The notes under the pieces were generated by a model. That model ran no database searches, had not been told where the DNA came from, and saw only the letters and a list, made by a program, of their open reading frames with translations. Below are positions 13,534 to 14,318 of a stretch of DNA of 14,318 bases, one piece after another. The first letter of the stretch is position 1, and the number at the start of each line of letters is the position of its first letter. The translations under genes and the position numbers were made by a program. This stretch comes from an uncultured Ruminococcus sp. (lineage in GTDB: Bacteria > Bacillota > Clostridia > Oscillospirales > Ruminococcaceae), in contig CACYBC010000188.1 in assembly GCA_902772615.1 (NCBI GenBank), positions 1 through 14,318 on the forward strand, in the 5' to 3' direction.

Positions 13534-14235
13534 TTATATATCGCCGTACCGTCCGAGGATCTCCGGGACTTCCGACAGATGACTGATGACATGGTCGAGC
13601 TTTATGTCCGTCGTGTTGGGAATGCCGCCCGGATCGTACCAGCATGTCACGAGACCGCAGTCAAAGGCCCCGCGCATATCGCTAGTGAGGGAATCGCCCA
13701 CCATCATCATCTCGCCCGGAGCGACAGGGGCGAGATCGCTGAGCACCCTGTCAAAGAACTCTTTACGCGGCTTCTCATAACCGATATCCTCGGATATGTA
13801 GATGTTATCGAATATCCTGTCCATGCCGGACTTCTCCAGCTTGCGGGCCTGGGCGACTTTAGTCCCGTTTGAAGCGGCACATTGTATGTATTTTCCCTTC
13901 AGACTGAGAAGGACGTCAGGAGCTCCGTCGCAGAACACGACCGTGTCCGACAGCCTGTACTGGTACTCGTCGTTGAACGCCTCCACTATGGACGTATCGA
14001 GGCCGTGGTTGGAGAAGAACTCGGTAAAACGGCCGGTAAGGATCTCGTGCTTGGTCATCTTTCCGGCTTCCAGCAGTTTCCAGTAACGGTCGTTTATCGC
14101 GGAATAATCGGAGATCATCGCGTCGGTGCATTCACCCATGCCGAATATCCCGAAACACCTGCGTATCGCCGCTTTTTCCGATTCGCGGAAGTTCAGCAGC
14201 GTACCGTCGATATCCCACAGGACAGCTTTAATCAT
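13534..14235 (-). CDS. YjjG-like HAD noncanonical pyrimidine nucleotidase, 233 aa
   Basis: This is a probable cytosolic HAD-IA phosphatase. YjjG in E. coli dephosphorylates nucleoside monophosphates, including noncanonical pyrimidine ones, a house-cleaning role. Motif I is DIDGTLLNF (Asp8 and Asp10), motif II is SNGT (122-125), motif III has Lys155 in GYEKP, and motif IV is GDSLTSDMRGA (from 180), which is the form typical of the YjjG group. A helical cap lies at about 16-95. Length fits (about 225-235). The ATG at 14235 has AAGGTGA about 7 bases upstream. It lies between a truncated gene at the window edge and trmB. Substrate assignment is by family resemblance. Confidence 0.87.
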   Translation of the reverse strand: MIKAVLWDIDGTLLNFRESEKAAIRRCFGIFGMGECTDAMISDYSAINDRYWKLLEAGKMTKHEILTGRFTEFFSNHGLDTSIVEAFNDEYQYRLSDTVVFCDGAPDVLLSLKGKYIQCAASNGTKVAQARKLEKSGMDRIFDNIYISEDIGYEKPRKEFFDRVLSDLAPVAPGEMMMVGDSLTSDMRGAFDCGLVTCWYDPGGIPNTTDIKLDHVISHLSEVPEILGRYGDI

Positions 14236-14249
14236 GTGCCGTTCACCTT

Positions 14250-14318
14250 TCAGATGTTCGGATTGATCTTATAGTAGGCCTTTATGTCGCGGTAGCTGCC
14301 TCCGTAGAAGAGCTCATC
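14250..14318 (-). CDS. C-terminal end of an unidentified gene (partial)
   Basis: The minus strand at the window edge is open for 22 codons and ends in TGA at 14252-14250. The residues include DELFYGGSYRDIKAYY and end in KINPNI. The composition (GC-rich third bases, a Tyr/Gly-rich pattern) looks coding. The ribosome site of the following nucleotidase gene overlaps the region just after the stop, and the gap is 14 bases, so it is probably in the same operon. I do not recognise the family from so short a piece. Confidence 0.5.
   Translation of the reverse strand, partial: DELFYGGSYRDIKAYYKINPNI

Noticed and set aside
1..14318. CRISPR array, insertion sequence, prophage, integrase att site or toxin-antitoxin cassette
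   Set aside because: No regularly spaced direct repeats, transposase or integrase motifs were seen, and the sequences after both tRNA genes show no duplicated tRNA 3' ends. All genes have similar codon use and housekeeping roles.

Overview
This window looks like an ordinary chromosomal housekeeping segment from a Gram-positive, low-to-mid-GC Clostridia-type bacterium, most likely in the Oscillospiraceae/Ruminococcus neighbourhood. The evidence is the gene set itself: linked phoH-ybeY-era-recO and sepF-divIVA-lspA-rluD, MutS2 with a Smr domain, strong AGGAGG-type ribosome sites, CCA-encoding tRNA genes, and a 73-residue four-cysteine protein of a kind I associate with Oscillospiraceae. The placement is an inference; no rRNA gene is present to fix it.

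Layout. Positions 10-444 hold a tRNA-Gly(CCC) gene, a small TSCPD-domain gene close behind it, and two tandem hairpin terminators. Positions 467-1908 hold a multi-spanning membrane protein (DUF2142-like) on the minus strand, with its own promoter. Positions 1965-2141 hold a tRNA-Thr(CGT) gene with a clear promoter and terminator. Positions 2224-3090 encode a membrane-anchored SGNH/GDSL hydrolase on the plus strand, and 3121-3342 the small four-cysteine protein on the minus strand, which is divergent from the next operon.

Positions 3433-8995 form a tight plus-strand operon for RNA maturation, ribosome assembly and DNA repair: phoH (ybeZ-like ATPase), ybeY, era, recO and mutS2. A new promoter at 9054-9082 starts a division and envelope cluster: sepF, divIVA, a strong hairpin, then lspA, an RluD-type pseudouridine synthase and a Cof-type HAD phosphatase, the last three overlapping one another. 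A 15-bp hairpin separates this from a convergent minus-strand group: the end of an unidentified gene at the window edge, a YjjG-like HAD nucleotidase, and trmB.

How the genes work together. YbeY, Era and PhoH act around 16S rRNA maturation and 30S assembly. RluD-type and TrmB enzymes modify rRNA and tRNA. SepF ties FtsZ to the membrane, DivIVA marks curved membrane, and LspA processes lipoproteins. RecO and MutS2 act on recombination intermediates or stalled ribosomes. I found no CRISPR array, insertion sequence, prophage, toxin-antitoxin pair or defence cassette, and I do not see an undescribed system. The points most worth a second look are the four-cysteine protein, the divergent DUF2142-like protein, the substituted tip residues of DivIVA, and the compacted gene orders.
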